A stretch of DNA of 64,000 nucleotides from Lewinella sp. LCG006 (GTDB lineage: Bacteria > Bacteroidota > Bacteroidia > Chitinophagales > Saprospiraceae), in assembly GCF_040784935.1 (NCBI RefSeq), contig NZ_CP160680.1, forward strand, positions 248,001-312,000. Reading direction: 5' to 3'. Position numbers and translations under genes: made by a program. Each line of letters opens with the position of its first letter. Position 1 is the first letter of the stretch. The notes under the pieces were generated by a model, which was given only the letters and a program-made list of their open reading frames with translations, searched no databases and was not told the origin of the DNA. Below, piece by piece: positions 35,231 to 43,980 of this stretch.

Positions 35231-35668
35231 AGGATGGTTTTGGTTGATCTGGTGTAAAGGTGTAAGGGTGTAAGGGTGTAAAAGTGTAAGGGTTTAAGGG
35301 TAGGGTGTTCAATTTGATGGTAAATTAGGTTGCGCGTGGCTTTAGCCCGCAACGAGTTCTAGCAGTACTATAAGTGCGGACTGAAGCCCGCGCAACCTGG
35401 CTGAGGGCAACTTTACGCATCAATTTAGCCTGCCAAGAAAGCACTAGAATCCGTCGCATCAAAAAAGCGTCAGATTGTACAGCTTAGGTCTAGTAGTGTT
35501 TGGCCAACTGGTGCTTAGACAAGGACAAACCTCAAAGGAAGTGATCACCAACGTTGGCTTCTTCCTTTTGAAGAATAGCCTCCCTCCGTCACTACGCTAT
35601 ACCTCCTCCAAGGAAGGATATGGGCGAGCCGTAGCTCGAAAAATTACGGAGGATGGATAAATGAGTTA
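35231..35668. other. 438-bp gap with GTGTAAGG low-complexity tract and decayed inverted repeat
   Basis: 35252-35300 is a tract of GTGTAAGG/GTGTAAAG/GGTTTAAGG repeats. 35327-35398 is a decayed copy of the 24601 inverted repeat, with its right arm intact (GCGGACTGAAGCCCGCG...). The rest, including CCTCC/GGAGG-rich sequence at 35570-35655, has no clear coding content. Confidence 0.6.
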
Positions 35669-36010
35669 CTAAATCTTCACGCGGTAAGGCCGATCATTCG
35701 GGTTCTTACAACCGGGCGTCTCCTGTACCTTTTGGTAGATATCGTCTTCACAAACCATATCAGGATTGTAGCTCACATCGAAATGCGTAACGGCACCACG
35801 CTTGGCAGCAACACAGCTACTTACGCCCGCCAGTTTTTCAACATTGGCAGCGATGGTCTTGACGTCAGTAGAACATCCTACCCCAGTCACCTTGACGCTG
35901 ATGGTCGTTTGGCTGGTTGATGTGGAAGCAGTTTGTGCGCTGAGGCTGGTCGTAAAGAGTACCATACAGCAAATCGAGAAGAAAATAGAGAGGGAAAATT
36001 TCATGTTCAT
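35669..36010 (-). CDS. Secreted HMA-like (heavy-metal-associated) domain protein
   Basis: Starting at the ATG at 36010 (or 36004) gives 114 residues with a signal peptide (MNMKFSLSIFFSICCMVLFT, cut near LSAQ). An upstream in-frame ATG at 36070 would place 20 polar residues first. The mature domain has the ferredoxin-like pattern of HMA proteins: ISVKVTGVGCSTDVKTIAAN, VEKLAGVSSCVAAKRGA, THFDVSYNPDMVCEDDIYQK. The classic CxxC is reduced to one Cys (VGCSTDV), with a second Cys further on (SSC) and two near the end (MVCE, GCKN). It probably works with the TonB receptor downstream; metal identity unknown. Confidence 0.75.
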   Translation of the reverse strand: MNMKFSLSIFFSICCMVLFTTSLSAQTASTSTSQTTISVKVTGVGCSTDVKTIAANVEKLAGVSSCVAAKRGAVTHFDVSYNPDMVCEDDIYQKVQETPGCKNPNDRPYRVKI

Positions 36011-36041
36011 CGTTTTTGATTCTTTTGCGAAGCAAAGATAC

Positions 36042-36689
36042 TCAATTCCAATGTTTTGCCAAGGTCTCAAGGAAGTCTTCTATTGTACCCGGCAGGACAG
36101 TACCGTGTTCAGGGATAAGCTCATAGCTCTCCCTTTTGATTTCAGGGGACAAGAAAATTGGATGAATAGCGTCGCCTAATGCACGGATACGGTAACCGAA
36201 AATCGGTCTCAGCTCTTCATTAGCCAAAACCTCAAAATGACTGTTTGGGAAATTGTAACTCTCACTAAAATCATTATCCAACCAAAATAGTACCTGATCC
36301 GGTGCTATTTGCAAGGCATAAAAGTGTCCTTCATCTTCATAGTTTTTCATGACCAATGCCTTACTACAGCTATATTCAGTAGCGTCAATACCTTGCTCAT
36401 GCTCTACTTTTTTTATTACAGCCAATATCTTTCTTGCCTCTTTCTTCTTATCGAAAAAATCTTTAATGTTAGCCCAACATGCAAAAACAAAACCCACTAG
36501 AAATAAAAAAACGACCCACTCATTATCCATTTCAGGAAACCAATACAGTATTAAAGCAAATACTAGAGCACCTCCAATACTTATCAGGATTTTCCTACTA
36601 AAAAACGGTTGAGCTATTCGCTTGTGATAAAATCCTTTAGACATTTGTAATAGTTGGTGCTCTTCCGTAGAAAGTGGTCGTATTGCCAT
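36042..36689 (-). CDS. Small membrane protein of unknown function
   Basis: 215 residues. Two adjacent membrane helices (~33-50 ILISIGGALVFALILYWF and ~58-75 WVVFLFLVGFVFACW) are followed by a cytosolic-type domain rich in charged residues (KKEARKILAVIKKVEHEQG) with FYALQIAPDQVLFWLDNDFSE, a pattern I cannot place in a family. Local base composition is more AT-rich than average. It lies upstream of the HMA gene on the same strand, 31 bp away. Confidence 0.65.
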   Translation of the reverse strand: MAIRPLSTEEHQLLQMSKGFYHKRIAQPFFSRKILISIGGALVFALILYWFPEMDNEWVVFLFLVGFVFACWANIKDFFDKKKEARKILAVIKKVEHEQGIDATEYSCSKALVMKNYEDEGHFYALQIAPDQVLFWLDNDFSESYNFPNSHFEVLANEELRPIFGYRIRALGDAIHPIFLSPEIKRESYELIPEHGTVLPGTIEDFLETLAKHWN

Positions 36690-36797
36690 GTATGAAAAAT
36701 AAACAGGTCAAAAAATGGGGTATTAAAATTCACACTAATCTTTGGCAGTGATTAAATCAATAAAGCTAATTTATCCACCGTCAAAAAAAGATAAAGC

Positions 36798-37256
36798 ATG
36801 AGTAAGATTTCTAAATTAAGAATATTGAACAACTTAGAGATGTTCTTTTTCTTGATCGTGCTATTCTCCAGATTACAGTTAATATACTATATATCATCGC
36901 TTGATCCATTTACACGGATGGCTATATCATCATTGTATGATTACGAAAACGGCTGGGGTTTATATTATTGTGTTTTAGGATTTTTGGGAACATTTTTAAT
37001 CCGTTTAAAGCAAAACAGTTACTTAGCCTGGAATTTAAAGCAGGCTGCATACCTATGCATATTATTAAGTTTTGGCCACAATTACTGGGCGATTACCACA
37101 TTATGTATAGCCTCCTTGGTATTTTACAACTTAAAAAAGGTAAAGCTTTTCTTCACCAAAGGAAACGACAAACAGCTAATTTACAGGTGGTTTTTTGTTC
37201 CAATAAGTATATTTTTGATAGTTATAGAAGAATCATTCTCATTTTTGAATTATTGA
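36798..37256 (+). CDS. Low-GC small membrane protein, unknown function
   Basis: 152 residues with four hydrophobic stretches (MFFFLIVLFSRLQLIYYI; YYCVLGFLGTFLI; AAYLCILLSFG...AITTLCIASLVFY; WFFVPISIFLIVI). No motif recognised. The gene is distinctly AT-rich compared with the surrounding ~48% GC sequence and stands alone between minus-strand genes, which suggests a recent arrival. Because it is short and unmatched, its coding status is less certain than that of its neighbours. Confidence 0.5.
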   Translation: MSKISKLRILNNLEMFFFLIVLFSRLQLIYYISSLDPFTRMAISSLYDYENGWGLYYCVLGFLGTFLIRLKQNSYLAWNLKQAAYLCILLSFGHNYWAITTLCIASLVFYNLKKVKLFFTKGNDKQLIYRWFFVPISIFLIVIEESFSFLNY

Positions 37257-37299
37257 TTAGCTGGTCAGGAGCCAATAGCAGGAATAGGACTTGCTAGTG

Positions 37300-37366
37300 G
37301 CTAAGGCTATCCCCCTCCGTCCTCCGGACACCTCCCGGAGGGAGGACAGGATATTGCTTAGGCTAT
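37300..37366. repeat. Imperfect palindrome with GC-rich hairpin centre
   Basis: GTCCTCC (37319-37325) pairs with GGAGGAC (37341-37347), extended inward by CGG/CCG. The outer part GCTAAGGCTATCC is roughly mirrored by GGATATTGCTTAGGC. It lies downstream of the small membrane protein gene and may terminate it. Confidence 0.5.
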
Positions 37367-37472
37367 GATCAAATTTTACTTTGTGTTTATTACAAATAAG
37401 GCGGCAACATTAGGTTTTTGACCACCCCAAGATAACGTTATACCTAATGCTAAGTACCCCGTACCCAGTACA

Positions 37473-37524
37473 GCGAAGTTTAATGTAGGTTTCTTCATTA
37501 AGAGAAACCTACATTAAACTTCGC
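37473..37524. terminator. Strong hairpin just downstream of the tricorn protease gene
   Basis: GCGAAGTTTAATGTAGGTTT (37473-37492, plus CT) is exactly complementary to AGAAACCTACATTAAACTTC plus GC (37503-37524): 22 bp with an 8-nt loop. It starts six bases after the stop codon of the minus-strand gene, fitting a terminator or 3'-end stabiliser. Confidence 0.6.
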
Positions 37525-37530
37525 GCTAGA

Positions 37531-40500
37531 TTACTGCTTACCCAAGCCCTTCGCCGTGCGATCTTCCGGGGCGGGGGCGGGCGTGAATTTAGCGGGTTGG
37601 GTTTCCAGCAGCTTCACGACTTCCTGCACGACTCTTTCTACCTGGGGGTCGCGGCCTTTCATGAGGATATTGGGGTCGTCCCAAACTTCGATGTCGGGTG
37701 CGACGCCTTCGCCTTCCCAGAACCAGTGGCCGTCATTGTCGTAGAGGCGAGCGCCCGGAACGGTGATGCCCCCACCATCAATGAGGCGATGCCCGGTAGC
37801 GGGACCCACGAGGATACCCAGGGTGCGCTCTCCTACAATAGGACCGGCTTTGAGTTCCTGAAATGCCCAAGGCAGGCCATCCCCTCCGGAGCCCGCCCAG
37901 CCGTTAATCAACATCCCGACAGGGCCGGTGTTGGTCTTGATTGGATGGGTATGATCCCGCCCGTGACGCCAGTGGAGGTTGTACACAACCGGGCGCTGCA
38001 ACAGCTCTAAAAAGCGATCGGCCAACTGGCCACCACCGTTGAAGCGTTCATCAATGATGAAGCCTTTTTTGTCTAGCTGCCCGTAGTACATCCTCACTAG
38101 TTCCAGCTGGCCTTGCCCGGAGGTGTTAGACATGTAAACATAGCCCAATTTACCATCGGAAAGCTCTTCTACCATCTTCCGGTTCTGCTCGATCCATTCG
38201 AGGTGACGCAGGCGGACTTCGTCGTTTTCGTCGAGTAAGGTGACAATGACTTCACGAGGTGTCTGTCCTGTACGTTCAATTTTCAGGCTCACCGTCGTTT
38301 CTGCCAAACCGGCAAAAGCTGCATAAGGATCTTTGGTAATATCCAGCGGCATCCCATTAACTGCCAGAATATAATCGCCCACTTTTACATCCACACCAGG
38401 CTGATCCAGCGGAGAACGTACTTCGGTATCCCAAGCGGCTGGTCGGGCAATGCGTTTGATGCGGTACTTACCATTGTTCAGCTCCCAATCGATCCCCAGA
38501 TAGCCCGTGACGAGGGGGCGTACCTGTTCGGCATCACCACCAAAGGTGTAGGTATGTCCAGCGCTAAGCTCAGCAGCCAGATTGGATTGCAGGGCGGAAA
38601 CATCCCAGCGGGTGCGGGCTTCATCCAAAAGCGCACCGTAGCGCTTGCGGAGTGCCTCCCAATCGAGGCCGTGCATGGCTGGATCGTAGAAAAAATCGCG
38701 GTGGCGGCGCCAGGTGTCGTTGAAGATCTGTTTCCACTCTTCGCGAGGAACAAGATTCATGACCAGGCCATCAGTAGGGATGCTGTTCTCTATTTTTTGC
38801 CCCGGAGCGGGTTTGATGATCCCGTAGCGCCCCTTGCTTTCTACGAGGATTTCCTTGCCATCAGCGGTAACGACGGCGCCGTTGATATCATCCATCACGG
38901 TTTTTTCTTCGCGGTCTTCGAGGTCATAAGCGACGATTTTCACCGAACGCTCACCGGAACCTGTGTTGGGTGCGCGCGCGTAGAGGAGCTTCCCTTTGAA
39001 AGGCATGAGGCCCAGGATGTTGCCCGCATCGGGTGGCAGCAAGACCAAGCGTGCCTCAATGTCCTCAAAGTCGATGATGAGCTTATCCTCTTTTTCTTCT
39101 TTCTCTTTGTCGTCTTCCTCTGGCTCCTCTTTTTCCTTGTCGTCTGCTTTTTTATCTTCTTTAATTTCCACTTCGTCATTGCGCGCACTCAATAGTGATG
39201 GCGCATCAGAAGTGAGGCTGACTGCCGCAATCTGAGTCGCATTGGGGTACACCCAAGTGCCATCGCCCATATCAGAATACGAGGGGTTGAAGCTGCGGTT
39301 GGTCAAATAGAACAAGTACTTACCGTCTTCGCTAAACACGGGACTGGTATCATTGAAGTAGCCACTGCTGACGCGTTCCAATTTGTTGGTTCGGGTATGG
39401 TAGCAAAAGATGGCTTCGTTGGCATTGTCTTGCCCGAGGGCGAAGGTCAGCCATTCGGAGTTGGGTGACCAGGAGATGGTGTACCCTCCCCTACCGGGAT
39501 GGCTAATATTCCAGGTGTTACGGGTCACCGTTTTCAGGTTACCGGAAGCGGCATCCATTAAAAAGATGGTATTGGTTTCATCAATAAAAGCCACCTGCTT
39601 GCTATCGGGCGACCAGAAGAGGTTGTAACCAAAACCTTTCCCACGACGGGTCATTTGTCTGGCTTGGCTACTCCCGTCGGCTGTCTGGAAATAGATTTCG
39701 AACTCTCCGGAGCGGTCGCTCCAAAAGGCAAGGGTTTTACCATCCGGCGACCAGGCCGGATCGCGGTCGAAAGCACCGCTGGAATTGGTCAGGTTCATCG
39801 TGTAGCCTTCCTTGACGGGCACATTGAACAGCTCCCCTCGGGCTTCAAACACGATGCGTTTGCTACCGGGGGCGGCAGTCATGTTGCTGATACGGCGGCT
39901 CACATTCTCAGCGCGAGGCATCTCTACCGAAAGGTCGCTGATGACATTTACGGATACAGACTCATACTTTTCAGTCGCCAAATCCATGCGATAGAGCGTT
40001 CCACCCATCTCGAAGACCAAATCTTTAGGGCCAGCGGCGAGGCGGGAAATATCAAAATCTTCGAATTTTGTAACCTGTCGAGAAGCCTTCGTTTTAGTAT
40101 CGTAAACCCAAATGTTAAGGCGCATATTTTTCGCCTGATCAGAGAGAAAATACACCTTATCACCGGCCCAGGCAGGTTGGCCATCGTTGGCCGTATTGTT
40201 GGTCACATTGACCACCTCCTGACTTTCCGTATCATAAATTAAGATATCAGAAGTGAGGCCGCCACGGTAGCGCTTGAAAGGGTAGCCCTCGGTGATTTTA
40301 GTGATGTAAGCCAACTTTTTTCCGTCAGGTGAATAACTGGCCAGTTCGCCATACGGAATAGGTAACCGTTGGGCCAAGCCTCCGTTCTTATCCACCAGAA
40401 AAAACTGTCGACCAGAACGCTGGCCCAACTCGCGCCGTGATGCAAAAAGAAGTCGCTCTCCATCAGGATGCCAATCCACCATTCGATCCGCATGGGACTG

Positions 40501-40812
40501 GTAAGTGACCCGGGTGGGTACGCCACCAGTGATGGGCATGACGTACACATCCATGTTGCCGTTGTACGAGGCGGTGTAAGCGATGGATTTGCCATCAGGC
40601 GAAAAATGGGGATAACTCTCTTCGCCCGGAGAATGGGTCACTTGTTGGGCGGTTCCTCCATTTTTTGGAACAATCCACAAATCACCACCATAGACAAAGG
40701 TAATTTGGGTTTCGGAGACATCGATATAGCGCATGAGTTTTGCGCTGATCTGAGCAGAGGCAAGCGTCCCTAAGGAGCAGCTTAGGACCAGGATAAATAA
40801 GGCTTTTTTCAT
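37531..40812 (-). CDS. Tricorn-type protease (S41) with PD40 propeller and PDZ domain
   Basis: 1093 residues from the ATG at 40812, where MKKALFILVLSCSLGTLASAQ is a clear signal peptide; the frame-open stretch to 40854 is probably not translated. Residues ~25-330 form a PD40/WD40-like propeller (SYPHFSPDGKSIAYTASYNG, MVDWHPDGERLLFAS), followed by a second propeller (~335-540), an acidic/lysine-rich linker (KEDKKADDKEKEEPEEDDKE), the tricorn core domain (EEWKQIFNDTWRRHRDFFYD) with His753 in ELSAGHTY, a PDZ domain (~770-860) and the S41 catalytic fold with Ser975 in GWAGSGGDGLPW and GERTLGILVGP. Tricorn proteins cut peptides in archaea; bacterial forms are periplasmic and of less clear role. 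The charged linker is long for the family. Appears monocistronic. Confidence 0.92.
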   Translation of the reverse strand: MKKALFILVLSCSLGTLASAQISAKLMRYIDVSETQITFVYGGDLWIVPKNGGTAQQVTHSPGEESYPHFSPDGKSIAYTASYNGNMDVYVMPITGGVPTRVTYQSHADRMVDWHPDGERLLFASRRELGQRSGRQFFLVDKNGGLAQRLPIPYGELASYSPDGKKLAYITKITEGYPFKRYRGGLTSDILIYDTESQEVVNVTNNTANDGQPAWAGDKVYFLSDQAKNMRLNIWVYDTKTKASRQVTKFEDFDISRLAAGPKDLVFEMGGTLYRMDLATEKYESVSVNVISDLSVEMPRAENVSRRISNMTAAPGSKRIVFEARGELFNVPVKEGYTMNLTNSSGAFDRDPAWSPDGKTLAFWSDRSGEFEIYFQTADGSSQARQMTRRGKGFGYNLFWSPDSKQVAFIDETNTIFLMDAASGNLKTVTRNTWNISHPGRGGYTISWSPNSEWLTFALGQDNANEAIFCYHTRTNKLERVSSGYFNDTSPVFSEDGKYLFYLTNRSFNPSYSDMGDGTWVYPNATQIAAVSLTSDAPSLLSARNDEVEIKEDKKADDKEKEEPEEDDKEKEEKEDKLIIDFEDIEARLVLLPPDAGNILGLMPFKGKLLYARAPNTGSGERSVKIVAYDLEDREEKTVMDDINGAVVTADGKEILVESKGRYGIIKPAPGQKIENSIPTDGLVMNLVPREEWKQIFNDTWRRHRDFFYDPAMHGLDWEALRKRYGALLDEARTRWDVSALQSNLAAELSAGHTYTFGGDAEQVRPLVTGYLGIDWELNNGKYRIKRIARPAAWDTEVRSPLDQPGVDVKVGDYILAVNGMPLDITKDPYAAFAGLAETTVSLKIERTGQTPREVIVTLLDENDEVRLRHLEWIEQNRKMVEELSDGKLGYVYMSNTSGQGQLELVRMYYGQLDKKGFIIDERFNGGGQLADRFLELLQRPVVYNLHWRHGRDHTHPIKTNTGPVGMLINGWAGSGGDGLPWAFQELKAGPIVGERTLGILVGPATGHRLIDGGGITVPGARLYDNDGHWFWEGEGVAPDIEVWDDPNILMKGRDPQVERVVQEVVKLLETQPAKFTPAPAPEDRTAKGLGKQ

Positions 40813-41157
40813 AATGGATTGGAGATCAAAGGTGAATGGAAAAGAGCGTTGCATCTCTTATTTGGTTAGGATGCCAGCTAATTTACTAAAGTAAGCGCAG
40901 GAAGAACACTAATAGGAGAAAAACTTGGTGAACGCACTAAAGACTGCTCTGAATCGCCATTTTGAAGAAATAGAAAAAGAGTACATTAAATTAATTAATT
41001 AGTAGCATCATCGCACATTTCCACCATACATCTTGTTAACAGCGGAAACATAATCCAAATTATAACTACTTTTAGTGAAAATATAGAGAGTTAGGTAAGT
41101 TCTCCTAGCTAACGACTTTATGTATCCAACTTTTCTAATCACCGAATAATTTATTCT
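40813..41157. other. Divergent intergenic region
   Basis: 345 bp between tricorn (-) and a T9SS-sorted protein gene (+). AT-rich, presumably holding both promoters, but I find no convincing TTTG/TAnnTTTG pair. No coding content beyond the unused upstream extension of the tricorn frame. Confidence 0.5.
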
Positions 41158-43812
41158 ATGAAAAATCTTTTACTAGTACTAGGTGTACTGTTTGTTGCAT
41201 CCTTTGCCTTGCAAGCACAAACCATCGAATTCTCCGATGACTTTGAAGCTGGGGCAGGCAACTGGACCCTAGAAGGAGCATGGGGCATTACGAGTACCCA
41301 GGCCAATAGCGGAACCAACTCCCTGACAGATAGCCCTGCTGGCAACTACGCCGCCAGTCAGAATATTTCTGCAACTTTGACTACCGGTATTGATTTATCG
41401 GCAGCCTTGGATGCCAGTCTGAGTTTCTTCGCGATCTATGATATCGAAAACGGCAATTTTGATTATTGTTACGTGGAAGCAAGCGCCAATGGTGGTGCCT
41501 GGCTAAACGTAGCGACCATATTTGGAGAAGGGAACCTTAGCCCCTGGACTCAATACACCTATTCTCTCGGAGGGTTTGTGGGCAACAACGATGTGAAAGT
41601 TCGTTTCCGCTTTTTCTCTGACGGAGGTTATGAAGTAGACGGCATCTATATTGATGATGTGGTTATCTCCAGTTCGAATGAGGACAATGCTGCACCTTTC
41701 ATTTTGCATACTCCGCCAACTTTCTACGCAAGCGTTCAGGGAGATGTGGTCATGTCGGCGGAGCTTGTGGATGTTTCCGGTGTTGCTAGCTCTACCCTTA
41801 GCTATCAGGTAGATGGTGTAGCGGCTCCTTCTGTAACAGGGATGAATACCGTTGATAATACTTACACCTTCACCATCCCTGAAGAAGCTGCTGGATCACA
41901 AATTGACTACACCATTAGTGTAACGGACAACTCGCCCAACAATAATACCGCCACTACCAGCACCTTTAGCTACATCGCAGGAAATCACGTCATTTATGAC
42001 AATAGCCAGGTAGATTTTGTTAATTCTTTTGGGCCTGATGCTCAAAGTTTACTATCAGGTTGTGCCGTAAGGTTCACCCTTTTTGGCGCTGATATAAAAT
42101 ACGCACTGATCCGTAATTACACGGATCCAAACCGCCCAAACAGCGACTTCGAATTTCACGTTTGGGCAAATGAAGGAGGGCTTCCCGGTGCGGATCTCAT
42201 TACCCCGTTTATGGTTACGCCAGAAGCTACACTGATGAATACCAGCCCAATGACGCGGGTAGACTTGCGCGACTACAGTGCTGAATTATCGGCCATCACC
42301 GGTGATGTATTTGTAGGTTTTGTTGTTCCAACTGGCCAAACCTGGTTAACCCAAAGCACTCCTGCCGTGGGCAACCGTACCTACAATTTCAATGGTACCA
42401 CATGGTCACTCAATGACGATGATTACCACTTCCGGATTGTGACCACCGCTTCGACAGCCGCTGATGATTGTGCCGATGCGACGGACCTGAGCAGCCTAAC
42501 TGGTGGTGGGCCCAACAATACCCTTTCTTCTCCCTTGTTCGACAATACCGATGCTACCGTAGGAGGAGAACCAACAACCGGTACCGACTGCTTTGATGAT
42601 GGCACTTTCCACAATACCCAGTGGTACACCTTCGTAGGCGACGGTTTGGCGTACAATATCAAGACCTCTGATTGTGGTTCCACCAACTACATTTCCGACG
42701 GTGATACCCAAATGGCCATCTACTCCGGTGACGACTGTGGTAATCTAATACCTGTGGCCTGTAATGAAGATGAGGACTTCCCCAACGACCTCTACAATGC
42801 ATCCATTGATTTCCAAACCGAAGCTGGGGTTACTTACTACATCCTGATTGACGGCTGGAATGGTTCTATCGGTGAATATTGCGTGCAATTCACCGAAATA
42901 GCATTCATTACCTGTGCTGATATAGCCATCGGTGCAGCCTCTACAGATACGGAGCTGGTTTGCTTGGGAGACCCCACCTCCTTCAATTTAGCCGCTGGTA
43001 CGGTCATTCCACAAGAAGGCCCTGTCAATGGCTTTCGTTGGGTAGTAAGTTCTGCGGATATTTCGGGTTCCGCGAATCCACTTATGGAAGCTTCTTACCT
43101 GGGCGCATTTGGTGTGGTTACCAATGTAGAAGACATCTATACGCCTGCCTTGGTAAACGATGGCACCCAATTGCCGGCTGGCAACTACTATTTTACACCT
43201 ATCGTGTACGGGGGTGCAACGGGAACTTTCCCAGCGCTTGATTTAACCGATGGCTGTATTGCTACGGGTACCTCTGTTTTGGTGACCCTCCTTCCAACAC
43301 TTCCTGTGCTTAATGGTACGGTTGTCAGTTCACCCGAAATAACTCCTCCAGGCGGCAATGGATCTGCGAGTGTAAATGTCATTACGGGAGGTTCCGAAAA
43401 TTATAGCTACCAATGGAGTAACGGCGCAACCACTTCCACCATTACCGACTTGACGGCTGGTGATTATTCCGTTACCGTTTCGGATTTGTCTGGTTGCGTT
43501 GATCCTCTTGTATTGACCGTAACCGTTGATGTGACGGTAGGTGTTGATGATGCAGCATTTGTTCAAACCCTCCGTATTTTCCCAAATCCGGCCAAGGACC
43601 TCGCTACCATCAGCTACAGCTTTGAGGAAAGCAAACAATTGCAGATCAAAGTGACCAACACTATCGGGCAAGTTGTTTGGCTACAGCAGGCTCCTACCGG
43701 ACCGCAAGCACAGGTGAATATTGACTTGAGCAATTTTGCGAACGGCGTCTATTTCATTGAATTCAACGACGGTGAGCAAAGGCTCTCCCGCCGCCTGGTC
43801 GTAAATAAATAA
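41158..43812 (+). CDS. Secreted multidomain protein with T9SS type A sorting domain
   Basis: 884 residues with signal peptide MKNLLLVLGVLFVASFALQAQ. The first module (~22-175) is a MAM/lectin-like beta sandwich as in immune-inhibitor-A proteins (FSDDFEAGAGNWTLEGAWG ... VDGIYIDDVVIS). An Ig-like module (~180-280), a beta domain with ITGDVFVGFVVPTGQTW and a Cys-containing domain with NTQWYTFVGDGLAYNIKTSD (~440-590) follow, then a SprB repeat (GGSENYSYQWSNGATTST, ~745-790), and the T9SS type A signal (LRIFPNPAKDLATISYSF ... GVYFIEFNDGEQRLSRRLVVNK in two reads). No enzymatic motif seen; likely a surface or released binding/structural protein. Confidence 0.88.
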   Translation: MKNLLLVLGVLFVASFALQAQTIEFSDDFEAGAGNWTLEGAWGITSTQANSGTNSLTDSPAGNYAASQNISATLTTGIDLSAALDASLSFFAIYDIENGNFDYCYVEASANGGAWLNVATIFGEGNLSPWTQYTYSLGGFVGNNDVKVRFRFFSDGGYEVDGIYIDDVVISSSNEDNAAPFILHTPPTFYASVQGDVVMSAELVDVSGVASSTLSYQVDGVAAPSVTGMNTVDNTYTFTIPEEAAGSQIDYTISVTDNSPNNNTATTSTFSYIAGNHVIYDNSQVDFVNSFGPDAQSLLSGCAVRFTLFGADIKYALIRNYTDPNRPNSDFEFHVWANEGGLPGADLITPFMVTPEATLMNTSPMTRVDLRDYSAELSAITGDVFVGFVVPTGQTWLTQSTPAVGNRTYNFNGTTWSLNDDDYHFRIVTTASTAADDCADATDLSSLTGGGPNNTLSSPLFDNTDATVGGEPTTGTDCFDDGTFHNTQWYTFVGDGLAYNIKTSDCGSTNYISDGDTQMAIYSGDDCGNLIPVACNEDEDFPNDLYNASIDFQTEAGVTYYILIDGWNGSIGEYCVQFTEIAFITCADIAIGAASTDTELVCLGDPTSFNLAAGTVIPQEGPVNGFRWVVSSADISGSANPLMEASYLGAFGVVTNVEDIYTPALVNDGTQLPAGNYYFTPIVYGGATGTFPALDLTDGCIATGTSVLVTLLPTLPVLNGTVVSSPEITPPGGNGSASVNVITGGSENYSYQWSNGATTSTITDLTAGDYSVTVSDLSGCVDPLVLTVTVDVTVGVDDAAFVQTLRIFPNPAKDLATISYSFEESKQLQIKVTNTIGQVVWLQQAPTGPQAQVNIDLSNFANGVYFIEFNDGEQRLSRRLVVNK

Positions 43813-43840
43813 AGTGAGTTTTTATTGAAAACTGGCATAG

Positions 43841-43880
43841 AAACGCCGCTTTCTGACCTGGTCAGAGAGCGGCGTTTTTC
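43841..43880 (+). terminator. Intrinsic terminator after the T9SS-sorted protein gene
   Basis: AAACGCCGCTTTCTGACC (43841-43858) pairs with GGTCAGAGAGCGGCGTTT (43860-43877) with one wobble pair and is followed by TTTTTC. GC-rich stem plus T-run make this a classic terminator 30 bases after the stop codon. Confidence 0.88.
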
Positions 43881-43980
43881 TATTAAAAAAATCCCCAAGG
43901 ATCGAACGTATGCTTTGAATCGTCCGTTAGAAGAGACGAACAGTAGGTACTTACCCCAACAAAAACCTACCTTTATTTTT

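Noticed and set aside
43825-43980. N-terminal extension of the NYN protein
   Set aside because: The stretch contains the intrinsic terminator of the upstream gene, so translation from 43825 is implausible; the ATG at 43981 starts the conserved domain.
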